Assembly: GCF_007293315.1 (NCBI RefSeq)
Contig: NZ_VLXZ01000001.1
Span: 372,001-436,000, forward strand
Source of the DNA: Alkalicoccobacillus porphyridii
GTDB taxonomy: Bacteria > Bacillota > Bacilli > Bacillales > Bacillaceae_D
DNA length: 64,000 nt
Direction of reading: 5' to 3'
Below are positions 36,374 to 45,191 of this stretch, one piece after another. The notes under the pieces are model-generated. The model saw only the letters and a list, made by a program, of their open reading frames with translations. It searched no databases and was not told the DNA's origin. Position 1 is the stretch's first letter; each line of letters starts with the position of its first letter. Both the position numbers and the translations under genes were made by a program.

Positions 36374-36733
36374 TTATACTCCACGTTTATCAAAAAAGGC
36401 TCCATCCGTCATACCTTCGTATGGTTGCTCATACTTACGGCCAGTTTCTTTTTTAATTTGAATTTGTTTCAGATCTCTTCTAATCTGATTTTGCAACTGG
36501 TGAAGATTTTCTTGAAACACAGCGTTCCTCTTAACTAGTTCGTCCCGAATCTCAAATTCAGAAGGGTCAGTCGTATGATCTGTTAGCTGTTCAATCAACT
36601 GACCCCTTTGCACTAACCAGGCATCCAGTTGATTAATAAATTCCATTCTTTCATCATCATCAGCTGGCAGACCTTGTTCCACATGCTTTTGTAGCTCAGC
36701 AGTTTGGCTAAGAAGCTGAGTTAAGATGGTCAT
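36374..36733 (-). CDS. fliT: Flagellar export chaperone FliT-like
   Basis: 119 aa from ATG 36733, which overlaps the fliS stop as TAATG. The protein is helical and highly charged (LLSQTAELQKHVEQG, LDAWLVQRGQLIEQL, VFQENLHQLQNQIRRDLKQIQ; each part of a coiled-coil helix). FliT family sequences are poorly conserved, and the call rests mainly on size, helical content and position directly after fliS. In Bacillus FliT assists FliD export. Confidence 0.8.
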   Translation of the reverse strand: MTILTQLLSQTAELQKHVEQGLPADDDERMEFINQLDAWLVQRGQLIEQLTDHTTDPSEFEIRDELVKRNAVFQENLHQLQNQIRRDLKQIQIKKETGRKYEQPYEGMTDGAFFDKRGV

Positions 36734-37134
36734 TAGGCTTTTCCGCCTGATCCATGTCGGTTTTGACGATCCAATTGAATAGCTTGTTTCCATGTATCGC
36801 GAAATTCTACGACTAGACCTTCTGCATCTTTTAATGCCTGTTGATCATTTTTAATATTGGCATCAATTAGCTTTGAAAGGATGAACTCGTACATTCTAGA
36901 CATATCCTTTGCCAAGTCCGTATCGAGTTTTAATGTAACCATTAACTCTCTAATAATATTCTGTGCTTTTGTTAAATACACATTCCGCTTCTCTACATCC
37001 TCGTTTTGAATCGCGGCTTCTGCTTGATGAATAAATTTTAGACATCCATTATAAAGCATAAGGGTTAATTCCCCTGGTGAAGCTGTATTTAATGCATTTT
37101 GCTTATACGCAGACTGCATAGTTGATACGGTCAT
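36733..37134 (-). CDS. fliS: Flagellin export chaperone FliS
   Basis: 133 aa. ALNTASPGELTLMLYNGCLKFI (core SPGELTLMLYNG) and the four-helix pattern are diagnostic. It binds the C-terminus of flagellin to prevent premature assembly, and in B. subtilis also acts with FliW in the Hag-FliW-CsrA switch. Follows fliD by 22 nt and overlaps fliT by 1 nt. Confidence 0.95.
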   Translation of the reverse strand: MTVSTMQSAYKQNALNTASPGELTLMLYNGCLKFIHQAEAAIQNEDVEKRNVYLTKAQNIIRELMVTLKLDTDLAKDMSRMYEFILSKLIDANIKNDQQALKDAEGLVVEFRDTWKQAIQLDRQNRHGSGGKA

Positions 37135-37156
37135 TTATTATTCCATCCTTTCCCTA

Positions 37157-39145
37157 TTAGCCATTGCCAAAGAGCTGAGCCATAAGCATATCGCCTTGGT
37201 TATTCGCTCGCTGTACAGCGGCTTCCATAGCATTAAATTGAGCCCAATATCTTTTTTCTTTTTGTTCTAATCTCATCTCAAAGTTCTGAATACGTTTTTC
37301 TATGTCATTTAGCTCGCGCCCAATTGTGAATTGATGATTCTGAGCGTAGCCTGCGCCACCGGCTCTTTTGGATATTGAATCAACGGTTGTAGAAATAGAG
37401 CTTCGTAATCGTCTCGCTAACCCTTTTTCTGCTGTTGTTTCCCCATCTGCGTTAAAAAGATCAAATACCCCATCTGGATCTGCTTCAATGGCAGCTCGGA
37501 GCTTGTCTTCATTAATCTCCAATTTCCCTCTAGACATATAATCACTAGAAGTCGTAATGCCTATTGTAGCTAGCTGAGTAAATTCACTGTTTGTGCCGAG
37601 TGTTACGGGTGAGTACAACCCTGAACGCATTTGATCAAAGCTACCTCGTAAAAGAGGATCATTTCGCAAATGACCGGCTCTTGCCTTCTCATCCCAGCGC
37701 TCAGCTTCTTTTTCAGATAAGCCATCTCGTTCTTCCTGTGTGAGCGGTTCAAAGTCACGACTACGCGACTCTGTCAGCTTTCCATTTACATGATCGAGCA
37801 ACGCATTATATTTTTCCACAAAATCTTTTATTGTATCTACCACGGAATCAACATCGGTGGAGGCATTTAAAACAACTTCTTGGTCGAAGGTATCTTTTAA
37901 CGTGACAGTCATGCCACTAATGGTGAATGAATTTGTGCGGCGCTCTGTTTCTAGTCCGTTAACTGTGAAGGATGCGTTGGTTCCCTTTGTTTCATTACCA
38001 TCCAGTTTCAAAGTCTCTGTCATAAAAGAACCAACAAATGTCATTTCTTTTCCTTCAGTGTTATAAACTCCTGTCTCTTTTCTTGTAACAGAGATTTTAC
38101 CACTATGATCGTCGAAGAACATGTTAACACCGACATTAGAGTCATTGAAGCTTTTTATAACAGAATCGAGTGACTGTGAATCTGTAAATAGGAAACGCCC
38201 TCTGACCGTCTCACCATTTGCATCGACCGTATCAACACCAGCCGCTGTATAGCGTTGCTTATATTCAATGGTGATATTTTCTTCAGGTTCTTCACCCTCA
38301 GCAAAGGTAATCTGTCCGGTCTCTGCATTTAAAGTATAGTTAGTATAAACCCTGCCCTCAGCACCCCTAACTTCTACTTCGTGCACATTCCTAACACCAA
38401 TGTTAAACACACGCTGTGGCTTCTGTCCTTCTGCAGGCTCCTTGTATGTAAAAGACTTTTCAGCACTCTCAGCTGCATATGTTACATCAACCGTTGTTTT
38501 AGCGGTAACTTCTTCAGCAAAGGTTAAGGTTCCATCTGCAGCTACGTGTACCTGTCCTTTCGCTAGGTCTATTTCATCTCCCGTTACTACCTCTAATGTT
38601 TTTCCGTTGACCTTCACGACGACATCAAACGTATCTCCCTCAGCAAGAGGATTGGCTTTTAATTGGGTTTCTCTAGAACCCGATTCGAGTGTTAATCTCT
38701 CTGTTTTAATCGCACCATTTTTCCAAGTTATCTTGTTTTCAAACGAATCATTTAAATCCTTTAAAGAGGATGTCGAAGCCAGTTTTTCAGACTCACCAAA
38801 AACCGATCCCTCACTCGCATTCGTCGCAGCTGTAGCTAATTTTGTCACTTTCGAAATCGAAAACGATGTATTCCCTATATTCGAGCTTGCCGTAGCTGTT
38901 ACTAAATTCGAATTAGAGCTTTCCACCTTGCGTTTTTTCATGACCGAGCTTCTCATTAAATTATCAAAAATGGAGTCGCTAAATGCACGTAGCTTCAGGT
39001 TGATCTCACGGTAATCTTCCATTTTCCATTCAAGTTTCGTCTGAGTCCGTATGACCTTATCTAACGGCATACGCTCAGCTCTCATTAAATCCTTAACAAT
39101 TTGGTCGATGTCCATTCCCGTGGCCATCCCTGATAAACGCATCAT
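37157..39145 (-). CDS. fliD: Flagellar hook-associated protein 2 (filament cap) FliD, enlarged
   Basis: 662 aa, against about 500 in B. subtilis. The N-terminal FliD domain (MDIDQIVKDLMRAERMPLDK; core IVKDLMRAER) and the C-terminal domain (LEINEDKLRAAIEADPDGVFDLF near 550-575; coiled coil at the end) are conserved. The extra length is in the middle (~130-310), a beta-rich region with repeated FTYKEP/YTLNAETGQITFAEGEEP/EYKQRY strands. FliD caps the filament and folds flagellin. Two adjacent ATGs (39145, 39142) are both possible. Starts after the flaG terminator. Confidence 0.93.
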   Translation of the reverse strand: MMRLSGMATGMDIDQIVKDLMRAERMPLDKVIRTQTKLEWKMEDYREINLKLRAFSDSIFDNLMRSSVMKKRKVESSNSNLVTATASSNIGNTSFSISKVTKLATAATNASEGSVFGESEKLASTSSLKDLNDSFENKITWKNGAIKTERLTLESGSRETQLKANPLAEGDTFDVVVKVNGKTLEVVTGDEIDLAKGQVHVAADGTLTFAEEVTAKTTVDVTYAAESAEKSFTYKEPAEGQKPQRVFNIGVRNVHEVEVRGAEGRVYTNYTLNAETGQITFAEGEEPEENITIEYKQRYTAAGVDTVDANGETVRGRFLFTDSQSLDSVIKSFNDSNVGVNMFFDDHSGKISVTRKETGVYNTEGKEMTFVGSFMTETLKLDGNETKGTNASFTVNGLETERRTNSFTISGMTVTLKDTFDQEVVLNASTDVDSVVDTIKDFVEKYNALLDHVNGKLTESRSRDFEPLTQEERDGLSEKEAERWDEKARAGHLRNDPLLRGSFDQMRSGLYSPVTLGTNSEFTQLATIGITTSSDYMSRGKLEINEDKLRAAIEADPDGVFDLFNADGETTAEKGLARRLRSSISTTVDSISKRAGGAGYAQNHQFTIGRELNDIEKRIQNFEMRLEQKEKRYWAQFNAMEAAVQRANNQGDMLMAQLFGNG

Positions 39146-39211
39146 TTATTCCCTCACCTCAAATAATAGTCTTTCCTTTTATATCGACAAAACATCTCCG
39201 TGTGTTAACAA

Positions 39212-39246
39212 CAAAAAAAGGAGCGAAATCAAGCTCCTTCTTTTTT
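39212..39246 (-). terminator. Hairpin between flaG and fliD
   Basis: AAGGAGC / GCTCCTT with A and T runs on both sides, overlapping the flaG stop codon. Likely attenuates rather than fully separates flaG and fliD. Confidence 0.75.
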
Positions 39247-39589
39247 AAATCCGTTCATCTACAATTAACCCTGCATTTTTTAGCATGGAAGCGACCATAT
39301 CTAAAAATTCTTCTGGTGGAATCTCCTTAACAACCTCTTTTGTTTGAAGATCCACCACCTGAACATAAATACGGTCCAGATCTTTATGAAGATTAAACTT
39401 AATAGATGTAGGAGTGGTACTTAAAAGATCATTCATACTCTCAATTTTATGTTCTAGCGTATCAAGACTGACTTCACGTCCATCTGACTTCTTAGGTTCT
39501 TGACTTGTCTGTTGCTGGTTTGTTTGTGTATTCGTTTGTGGATGTACACTCCTGCTAACCGTATCCAACATTGTTGATTTTATCTCCAT
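39245..39589 (-). CDS. flaG: FlaG-family flagellar protein (YvyC-like)
   Basis: 114 aa. A variable, Gln/Thr-rich N-terminus (~1-45) precedes the conserved FlaG domain SIKFNLHKDLDRIYVQVVDLQTKEVVKEIPPEEFLDM (core YVQVVDLQTKEVVKEIPPEE; ~62-105). The family affects filament length in some bacteria. GGAGAAATGT precedes the ATG. Placed between csrA and fliD where B. subtilis has yvyC, but without hag in between. Confidence 0.92.
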   Translation of the reverse strand: MEIKSTMLDTVSRSVHPQTNTQTNQQQTSQEPKKSDGREVSLDTLEHKIESMNDLLSTTPTSIKFNLHKDLDRIYVQVVDLQTKEVVKEIPPEEFLDMVASMLKNAGLIVDERI

Positions 39590-39642
39590 ACATTTCTCCT
39601 TCTCTTCATTTTCATAAGTTCCTGGAAGCTTAATTACTTCTG

Positions 39643-39650
39643 ATATCGAC
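39643..39650 (-). promoter_or_regulatory. SigD-like -10 element upstream of flaG
   Basis: Minus strand GTCGATAT, one base from the sigma-D -10 consensus GCCGATAT. A clear TAAA -35 at the expected distance is not visible, so this is tentative. Confidence 0.3.
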
Positions 39651-39688
39651 CAGTATCCACAAAAAATGAAGGCGGAGTAAGGATTTAG

Positions 39689-39913
39689 CTATTGTTTTGG
39701 CAGGAAGTTCTTTAATCCCTCGATAAATATTCCTTTTGCTGCTTCTCTATTTTCTTCCTGTATAGATAGATATACTTCTTTCCGGTGAATATCTATATGT
39801 CGAGGAGCTTCAATCCCAACCTTTACTTGATCTCCTTCAATGGACAAAATAGAAATGGCAATGTCTTCACCAATTTGAATTTGCTCATTTTTTTTACGGC
39901 TTAATACGAGCAT
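39689..39913 (-). CDS. csrA: Carbon storage/translation regulator CsrA
   Basis: 74 aa. [20 protein letters not shown] (core LVLSRKKNE) and [16 protein letters not shown] contain the RNA-binding Leu4 and Arg44-type residues. It blocks translation by covering GGA motifs in leaders; in B. subtilis its target is hag and its antagonist is FliW. It starts 1 nt after the fliW stop and uses an SD inside the fliW end. The usual target gene, hag, is not next to it here. Confidence 0.97.
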   Translation of the reverse strand: MLVLSRKKNEQIQIGEDIAISILSIEGDQVKVGIEAPRHIDIHRKEVYLSIQEENREAAKGIFIEGLKNFLPKQ

Positions 39914-39914
39914 T

Positions 39915-40361
39915 TTATTTACTTCCTCCCTCTGTCACCTCTTGAAAAATACGGTGTTTGGTATGGTAGATTGAATCATTGGTGAAAAACTGTTTACCCC
40001 GTTTGTTTTCTGTATTAATGACAATAGGGGCTTGTAGATTAGCTGTTGTTAGGTGGAATGGTTCCTGAACAGTCAATAATACATAGACAGCAACGTCTTC
40101 TTCTTTAGCTATGTCTAACTGCTCTATCATCGAGTCAGGCAATTGAAACTGGTACTGTGGAACATATTGAAAAGGAGATACTGCTAAAAAAGCAACTTCT
40201 GCAGATTCTGTTGATTGAAGGACAAAAAAAGGAGTCCCCTCTTCAAATGGAAGCAGCACATAACTCTTTTGTTCTTCAAATGCTGGCAAGCCAGAAGGTA
40301 ACGTTATGACTTCATTATCCTTTATCATCATTTCCCCAAAATATTTAGTTTGAATGTGCAT
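39915..40361 (-). CDS. fliW: Flagellar assembly factor FliW
   Basis: 148 aa from ATG 40361, which has AGGATGAG at a proper distance; the frame is open seven codons further. The sequence has [28 protein letters not shown] (core LPSGLPAFE), [16 protein letters not shown] and [12 protein letters not shown], all FliW hallmarks. FliW binds CsrA or flagellin, coupling flagellin supply to translation. Translationally coupled to csrA. Confidence 0.95.
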   Translation of the reverse strand: MHIQTKYFGEMMIKDNEVITLPSGLPAFEEQKSYVLLPFEEGTPFFVLQSTESAEVAFLAVSPFQYVPQYQFQLPDSMIEQLDIAKEEDVAVYVLLTVQEPFHLTTANLQAPIVINTENKRGKQFFTNDSIYHTKHRIFQEVTEGGSK

Positions 40362-40505
40362 CTCTCTCATCCTTTTTTTCATAGTAACTTAAGTATAGGG
40401 ACGGTTAGTCTTTTAAATCAAGAAATAGTCTGTTATTTTATATAAATTGTAAATAGATAAAACTTAAAACAAAAAATGTATTTTCCTTAAAAAAGTTGAA
40501 GGGTT

Positions 40506-41135
40506 TTGTGGGATTGTGTAGAAACTGTTACTATAGCCCTGCAAAAACTACGTTACCAAAGGAGTATCCTCGTGTTAATTTCTCCAACTTCAAACCAAAA
40601 AATGAATGAAACCGTCTCGATCCTACATGATTGCTGTACTTCAAGTTTAGTCAGTCCATATAAGTATGCGCCAATGTTGACTGGCGAAAGGCCAGAGTCT
40701 TATGCAGCCCATCATCTATTGGTACAGTGTGAGCAACAAGCAGATCGCTTAAAGGTTCTCATTCATGTCACCAAAACCTTGTATAACAGTCCACACTTTA
40801 TTGCTTATCTGTCTTCCGAGCTATCCTCATTAGACAGAGTCTACTCACAACTCCCCAATATTTGTGGATTACTCATCTATGACCCCACCCACTGCATAAC
40901 TATTCGTGCCTTTAATTCAAACGCCTCTAATAGTCAGATATGTGTATACAGTATCTATCCTTTGTTCTCCCCGGAAATCAATAGCTTCTGTTCCACGCCA
41001 CCAAAATGGACTATTACATCTGAGAGAATAGTAGGTAATAAGAGCCACACTTATATGTTTGATAACTTACAGCTCCAAGCAGATTCTATTATTCAGACGG
41101 TTTCAATGTTTTATCTATCTCATCTCAAGGGCTAA
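40506..41135 (+). CDS. Orphan hypothetical protein in the flagellar cluster
   Basis: 209 codons from a TTG at 40506; the start is uncertain, and an ATG at codon 33 (40602, MNETVSIL) is an alternative. No recognised motif, signal peptide or membrane helix. The composition is ordinary, with several Cys and His (HDCCTSS, PTHCITIR, INSFCSTPP). It is the only plus-strand gene between 36 and 51 kb, divergent from fliW and convergent with the DUF6470 gene, with a bidirectional terminator after it. B. subtilis has nothing here. It could be a real lineage-specific gene; coding status rests on frame length and the terminator. Confidence 0.5.
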   Translation: MWDCVETVTIALQKLRYQRSILVLISPTSNQKMNETVSILHDCCTSSLVSPYKYAPMLTGERPESYAAHHLLVQCEQQADRLKVLIHVTKTLYNSPHFIAYLSSELSSLDRVYSQLPNICGLLIYDPTHCITIRAFNSNASNSQICVYSIYPLFSPEINSFCSTPPKWTITSERIVGNKSHTYMFDNLQLQADSIIQTVSMFYLSHLKG

Positions 41136-41190
41136 GAGATACAACATGTTCTTTCACAAAGTTCAGTATGATCTCTATTTTGGTTTGAAA

Positions 41191-41229
41191 AGAAGAAAAG
41201 CAGCCGTACCTCTTGCGGCTGCTTTTTCT
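41191..41229. terminator. Bidirectional terminator between the orphan gene and the DUF6470 gene
   Basis: AAAAGCAGCCG / CGGCTGCTTTT with a 9-nt loop and T-runs on both strands. Confidence 0.9.
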
Positions 41230-41792
41230 TATACATGTTTCTCAAAGGTAAAGGAGATGGCAGGCTTCTGAACCACCTGCGTTTTTACCTCCCATTTAGG
41301 TATTCGCAGGTCTAACGAATTTGCATTCATCTCTATATGAAGCTTCGAATCAGGGGCTATCACTTGGAGATCTCCTCGCTCAACGTGAATTCGAACACGA
41401 TCTACTGAATGGGGCATGTATTGGATTGTACTAGCTGGGACTTCAGGTGCGAGCTTCTGCTTCGTAAGACTAGCTACAGTAATCCCGCGTTCAATCCTTG
41501 CAAGTTGATTCCCCTCATGTGCCTTATCAGCCGCATAGTTCATTGCTGCAGCTTTACCTTGTTGGGCCCATTCCTTCGTAAGTTGAGTAATCTTCTTTAG
41601 GTTCGCTTCTTCAAATGCCCTTGATTGGTCTATAAAAAGCTTCGCAGCTTCAGAGCTTATACTAAGAAAATCAGAACCCGTTTTGGTTATTGTCATGTTA
41701 ACAAATTCTTGGTTTATCGACATTGGCGGCCTAGACGTTTCAGTCTTTAATACTGCAGGAGTTGTTTGAACAAAAAGCCTACTTGTTAACAT
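41229..41792 (-). CDS. DUF6470 family protein (YviE-like)
   Basis: 187 aa, close to B. subtilis YviE in length and position (after flgL, before fliW). It has an amphipathic N-terminal half (QEFVNMTITKTGSDFLSIS then FIDQSRAFEEANLKKITQLTKEWA; core SRAFEEANLKKI) and a beta-rich C-terminal half ending in KPAISFTFEKHV. Function unknown; probably linked to flagellar assembly through its conserved location. Starts 6 nt after flgL. Confidence 0.85.
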   Translation of the reverse strand: MLTSRLFVQTTPAVLKTETSRPPMSINQEFVNMTITKTGSDFLSISSEAAKLFIDQSRAFEEANLKKITQLTKEWAQQGKAAAMNYAADKAHEGNQLARIERGITVASLTKQKLAPEVPASTIQYMPHSVDRVRIHVERGDLQVIAPDSKLHIEMNANSLDLRIPKWEVKTQVVQKPAISFTFEKHV

Positions 41793-41798
41793 AAGCGA

Positions 41799-42956
41799 TT
41801 ACCTTAGAAAATCAAGTAACGATGGCTGCATAATACGTGCCCCGACCGAAAGAGCCACTCTATGAACATTCTCAGCTAAAACTAGGTTCATAATGGTTTC
41901 TTCGATATCTACATCCTCGTTCTCAGTCATCATCTTTTGCAGGCTTGCATGTTGGTCATCCAATCTGGAAACCATCATTTCAATTCGATTGAGGCGAACC
42001 CCTACCTCTGATTGTTCAGCCACTACATTTGTATGATGCTTATCAACAATGGTAATAAATTCGGAAAGCTCCTCCCCTGTTATTTCAGGGTCACTTAACG
42101 CTTTTTCTAGACGAGCAAGATCGCCAAAGAGAGAGGCAGAAAAAACGTGGCTTCCTTTTACGTTAACGGGAATCTTAACCCCTTTGTTTACCTCAATATA
42201 TACATCCTGTGTATTTGTAGAGATCGCGGTATTTTCCACAGTAGAGAGTTCATTAGGATCTACCTCTAAATCTACAGAGCCAGTTATAGGATTCGTATAG
42301 GTCACCGAAACATTTTCATCTGCAGAATCAAATCTCAGAACAATTCGTTGGTCTATAGGCAGATTCTCTTGATCTACCTGACTTACATGCTGAAAGACCA
42401 TGCCCGCTTCATCCGGCATGTAACGAAAACTTTCCCCGTTATACACAATCGTATAATCAGATAAATCAGCCCCAGTCTCTAATATGGGAGCAATTCCCGG
42501 TTCAACGACTGCACCATTTTTAAACGGTGGATTGTCTGTATTAGCCCCATTAAATAAGTAGCGATTGTCGACCTTTGAATTTGATAAGTCCTGCAAATAC
42601 TCTGATAGCTGAGCTATTTCCTTTGCAACACTTTTTCTTTGGTCTGCATCATACGTATCATTTGATGCTTGAACAATCAGTTCTGAAATTCGTTTAAGAT
42701 TCTGACCTGTCTGATCTAGAATTCCTTCCGAATGATCTAACCAGTTCTGAGCTTCATTAATGTTGCGCTTAAATTGACTTGCATCGGATAAAGCTTGACG
42801 GTGTTGCAGGCCTTTCATGGCAATAACGGGATCTTGAGAAACGCGTGTAATCCGCTTACCCGTAGTAAGCTGGTCCTGCAAACCACCAAGACGCTGATAG
42901 CCAAGATTCACATATCTCATCGTGTTAGCTGAAAGCATTTGCTGTGTTACTCTCAT
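41799..42956 (-). CDS. flgL: Flagellar hook-filament junction protein FlgL
   Basis: 385 aa. The N-terminus MRVTQQMLSANTMRYVNLGYQRL (core TQQMLSANTMR) and LQDQLTTGKRITRVSQDP are flagellin-like, as is the C-terminal NLVLAENVHRVALSVGARIMQPSLLDFL (core ALSVGARIMQPSL). A beta-rich insert occupies ~130-290. It joins the filament to FlgK. GGAGG lies 7 nt before the ATG; 15 nt after flgK. Confidence 0.95.
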   Translation of the reverse strand: MRVTQQMLSANTMRYVNLGYQRLGGLQDQLTTGKRITRVSQDPVIAMKGLQHRQALSDASQFKRNINEAQNWLDHSEGILDQTGQNLKRISELIVQASNDTYDADQRKSVAKEIAQLSEYLQDLSNSKVDNRYLFNGANTDNPPFKNGAVVEPGIAPILETGADLSDYTIVYNGESFRYMPDEAGMVFQHVSQVDQENLPIDQRIVLRFDSADENVSVTYTNPITGSVDLEVDPNELSTVENTAISTNTQDVYIEVNKGVKIPVNVKGSHVFSASLFGDLARLEKALSDPEITGEELSEFITIVDKHHTNVVAEQSEVGVRLNRIEMMVSRLDDQHASLQKMMTENEDVDIEETIMNLVLAENVHRVALSVGARIMQPSLLDFLR

Positions 42957-42971
42957 TTATATTCCTCCTGT

Positions 42972-44654
42972 CTATCGACCTACTACACCCATTCCATTAA
43001 TAATACGGTCTAACAGTTCATCAGCCACTGTTATACTTCTCGCTGCTGCATTATAGGCGTGCTGGTATTGAATCATCATCGTTAGCTCTTCATCCATTGA
43101 TACGTTACTTACTTCTTGCCTTCTATTATCAATAGAGAATAATAATAAATCCGAATTGACATAGTTCTGAGAAGCTTGTTTTCCTTTCGCCCCTAATTCA
43201 CCAATAAAGTCACGATAGAAGCTTCCGATTTGTTTTGTATTTTCACCAAACGCAACCTTAACATCACGTATTTCTGATATTAGTTGTGCGTTGGTATGAT
43301 TACCGGTCAGGGCTTGTAGCGCTCCTGGTTTAAAATGATCTTCGTTCGCAAGATACTCTCTAATTGCCGCATAATCAACAGGCTCTGCCTTTAGATATTC
43401 TAAGTATTGAGATTTATCTTTTAATGCATCCAGATTCACACCCAAAGAGGCAATATTATCGGTATTTGCAGCTATTGACTCGTTTAATTTTAGTGTGAAA
43501 GGAATTCCTTCACTAGAAAAAGTAAAAAACTCTCCCCCAAGGTTCATTTCCCCATTACGATCTGGATCAGTGTAACCAATGCCATGTACAGCGTTCACCT
43601 CGCGTGCAAACGCACCAGCAACCTCCTGAAGCTTTTCTAAAGCCCAGACATAGCTACCAGTGGCAGATTCATCGTCCTCACTGTTTTCAAGATAACCAAA
43701 GGCCTCAATTAATCCTTTCATCTCTCCTTTGGCAAAGTCTTGAAAACCCAGAGGTGTGTTCTGAGTATCATTCTCGATGACCAGCTCTGACACGGCTCCG
43801 TAAGATGAGTCACTATAATTTATACTTAGCTTCGCTACAGCTTCAGGATTATTAAAGGTAACAAGTGGTGGATCAATTCTAGTTCCATTGGCTCCAATCA
43901 TCGTAATCGTAGCCGCTCCCTCAGCAACCTTACTAGGCTTGCCTCCACTTGCTGATCGTTCCACCGAAATATTGACTAAATTTGAAAGCTGATCTATTAA
44001 TATGTCCTGTTTATCATACAAATCATTTGGAACAAATCCGTGTGGCTCCACACTACGGATTTGTTGGTTAATATCATTGATGGATTTTAATAATCCGTTA
44101 ATTTCTCGTTCGGTAGCCTCAATTTCTTCCTTTAGCTGCCCTCTTGTTTCAACTAAATCTCTAGCCGTACTTGTGAAGCTCTCCGCAATAATGTTCGCTT
44201 CTTCTCTGAGGACACTTTTACTTTCTTTACCTGAGGCAAGATCACTCCACGCATTCCAAAACTGATTAAGCTGTTTGGAAATATTGCTTGAACGCGCTTC
44301 TTCCTCAGGGGATTTGAACGTTTCATTAAAGATATCCTCCATGCGTTCAAGCCCTTTATAGGAGGCATGCCAATAACCCGATTCGCTTGCTCTGCTTCGA
44401 AATTGGACATCTAAAAACTGGTCACGTACCCGTTGAACAGATGACCCCTCAACCCCTGTTCCAATTTGACCTGGGATGGCTGGTTGATTCATTCCTGGAT
44501 TAGGAAATGCTGTAGTAGGACTTAAGTTCACCCGCTGTCTCGAATAACCAGGTGTATTGGCATTTGAAATGTTGTGACCTGTCGTCTGTAATCCGTAGCG
44601 CTGGGCATTAATAGCTCTTCTTGCTGTTTCTAAACCAAAAAAAGTTGATGACAT
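42972..44654 (-). CDS. flgK: Flagellar hook-associated protein 1 FlgK
   Basis: 560 aa. Both ends carry the rod/hook signatures: FGLETARRAINAQRYGLQTTGHNISNANTPGYSRQRV (core GHNISNANTPGYSRQ) and the C-terminal VSNVSMDEELTMMIQYQHAYNAAARSITVADELLDRI (core EELTMMIQYQHAYNAAAR). The middle is the variable surface domain. It sits between the hook and FlgL. GGAGG upstream of the ATG; 28 nt after flgN. Confidence 0.97.
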   Translation of the reverse strand: MSSTFFGLETARRAINAQRYGLQTTGHNISNANTPGYSRQRVNLSPTTAFPNPGMNQPAIPGQIGTGVEGSSVQRVRDQFLDVQFRSRASESGYWHASYKGLERMEDIFNETFKSPEEEARSSNISKQLNQFWNAWSDLASGKESKSVLREEANIIAESFTSTARDLVETRGQLKEEIEATEREINGLLKSINDINQQIRSVEPHGFVPNDLYDKQDILIDQLSNLVNISVERSASGGKPSKVAEGAATITMIGANGTRIDPPLVTFNNPEAVAKLSINYSDSSYGAVSELVIENDTQNTPLGFQDFAKGEMKGLIEAFGYLENSEDDESATGSYVWALEKLQEVAGAFAREVNAVHGIGYTDPDRNGEMNLGGEFFTFSSEGIPFTLKLNESIAANTDNIASLGVNLDALKDKSQYLEYLKAEPVDYAAIREYLANEDHFKPGALQALTGNHTNAQLISEIRDVKVAFGENTKQIGSFYRDFIGELGAKGKQASQNYVNSDLLLFSIDNRRQEVSNVSMDEELTMMIQYQHAYNAAARSITVADELLDRIINGMGVVGR

Positions 44655-44682
44655 GCCTTCCTCCTTTTACCTTTTTGACACT

Positions 44683-45174
44683 CTATGCTTTTGAATCAAA
44701 TATCGATCGATTAGATTCTGCTGCCGTTTCACTCTGATTTCCTGTGTATTTGTAATCATCCACAGAAGGTACCAATACATCTAAGGAAACATGTACATAC
44801 TGCAATGCATCTTCTATTAATAACTGATTTTGCTCATTTTTTTGTTTGAGTAGAGTAACTTCTTGTAACAGTTGCTGATACACATTAAGCAATGGCCCTT
44901 TCTCATCTTCATCAAGCAGCTCTAACACTTTGCTTATAGTTTGGTCTTTTTGAGAGAGTTGTTCTGTCACCAATACCTGACTAACTTGCTTAGCTCGTAT
45001 CCCCTCTAACACCTGAAGACGGTGCACTGCCTTATTCTCTAAACGTACGATCGTGTCGAGATTAGAAATATCCTGCTTTAACAAGCATTCCTTTTTTTGT
45101 TCGGCTAGCTCATTTAGCGTGCGATGCACTTGCACGAGCTCGGTTAAAGTTGAAAGAAGCTGGTGTAATTCCAT
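44683..45174 (-). CDS. flgN: FlgN-family flagellar export chaperone (YvyG-like)
   Basis: 163 aa, helical throughout. MELHQLLSTLTELVQVHRTLNELAEQKKECLL (core VHRTLNELAEQKK) and LENKAVHRLQVLEGIR (~43-58) match the FlgN fold. The C-terminal ~25 residues are polar and probably disordered. It should escort FlgK and FlgL, the next two genes. GGGAGAAG precedes the ATG; 17 nt after flgM. Confidence 0.9.
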   Translation of the reverse strand: MELHQLLSTLTELVQVHRTLNELAEQKKECLLKQDISNLDTIVRLENKAVHRLQVLEGIRAKQVSQVLVTEQLSQKDQTISKVLELLDEDEKGPLLNVYQQLLQEVTLLKQKNEQNQLLIEDALQYVHVSLDVLVPSVDDYKYTGNQSETAAESNRSIFDSKA

Positions 45175-45191
45175 TCATTCTTCTCCCTCTC

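Noticed and set aside
38400-39014. 204-codon frame antisense to fliD
   Set aside because: Shadow of the fliD codon pattern; no SD, and fliD motifs are clear on the other strand.
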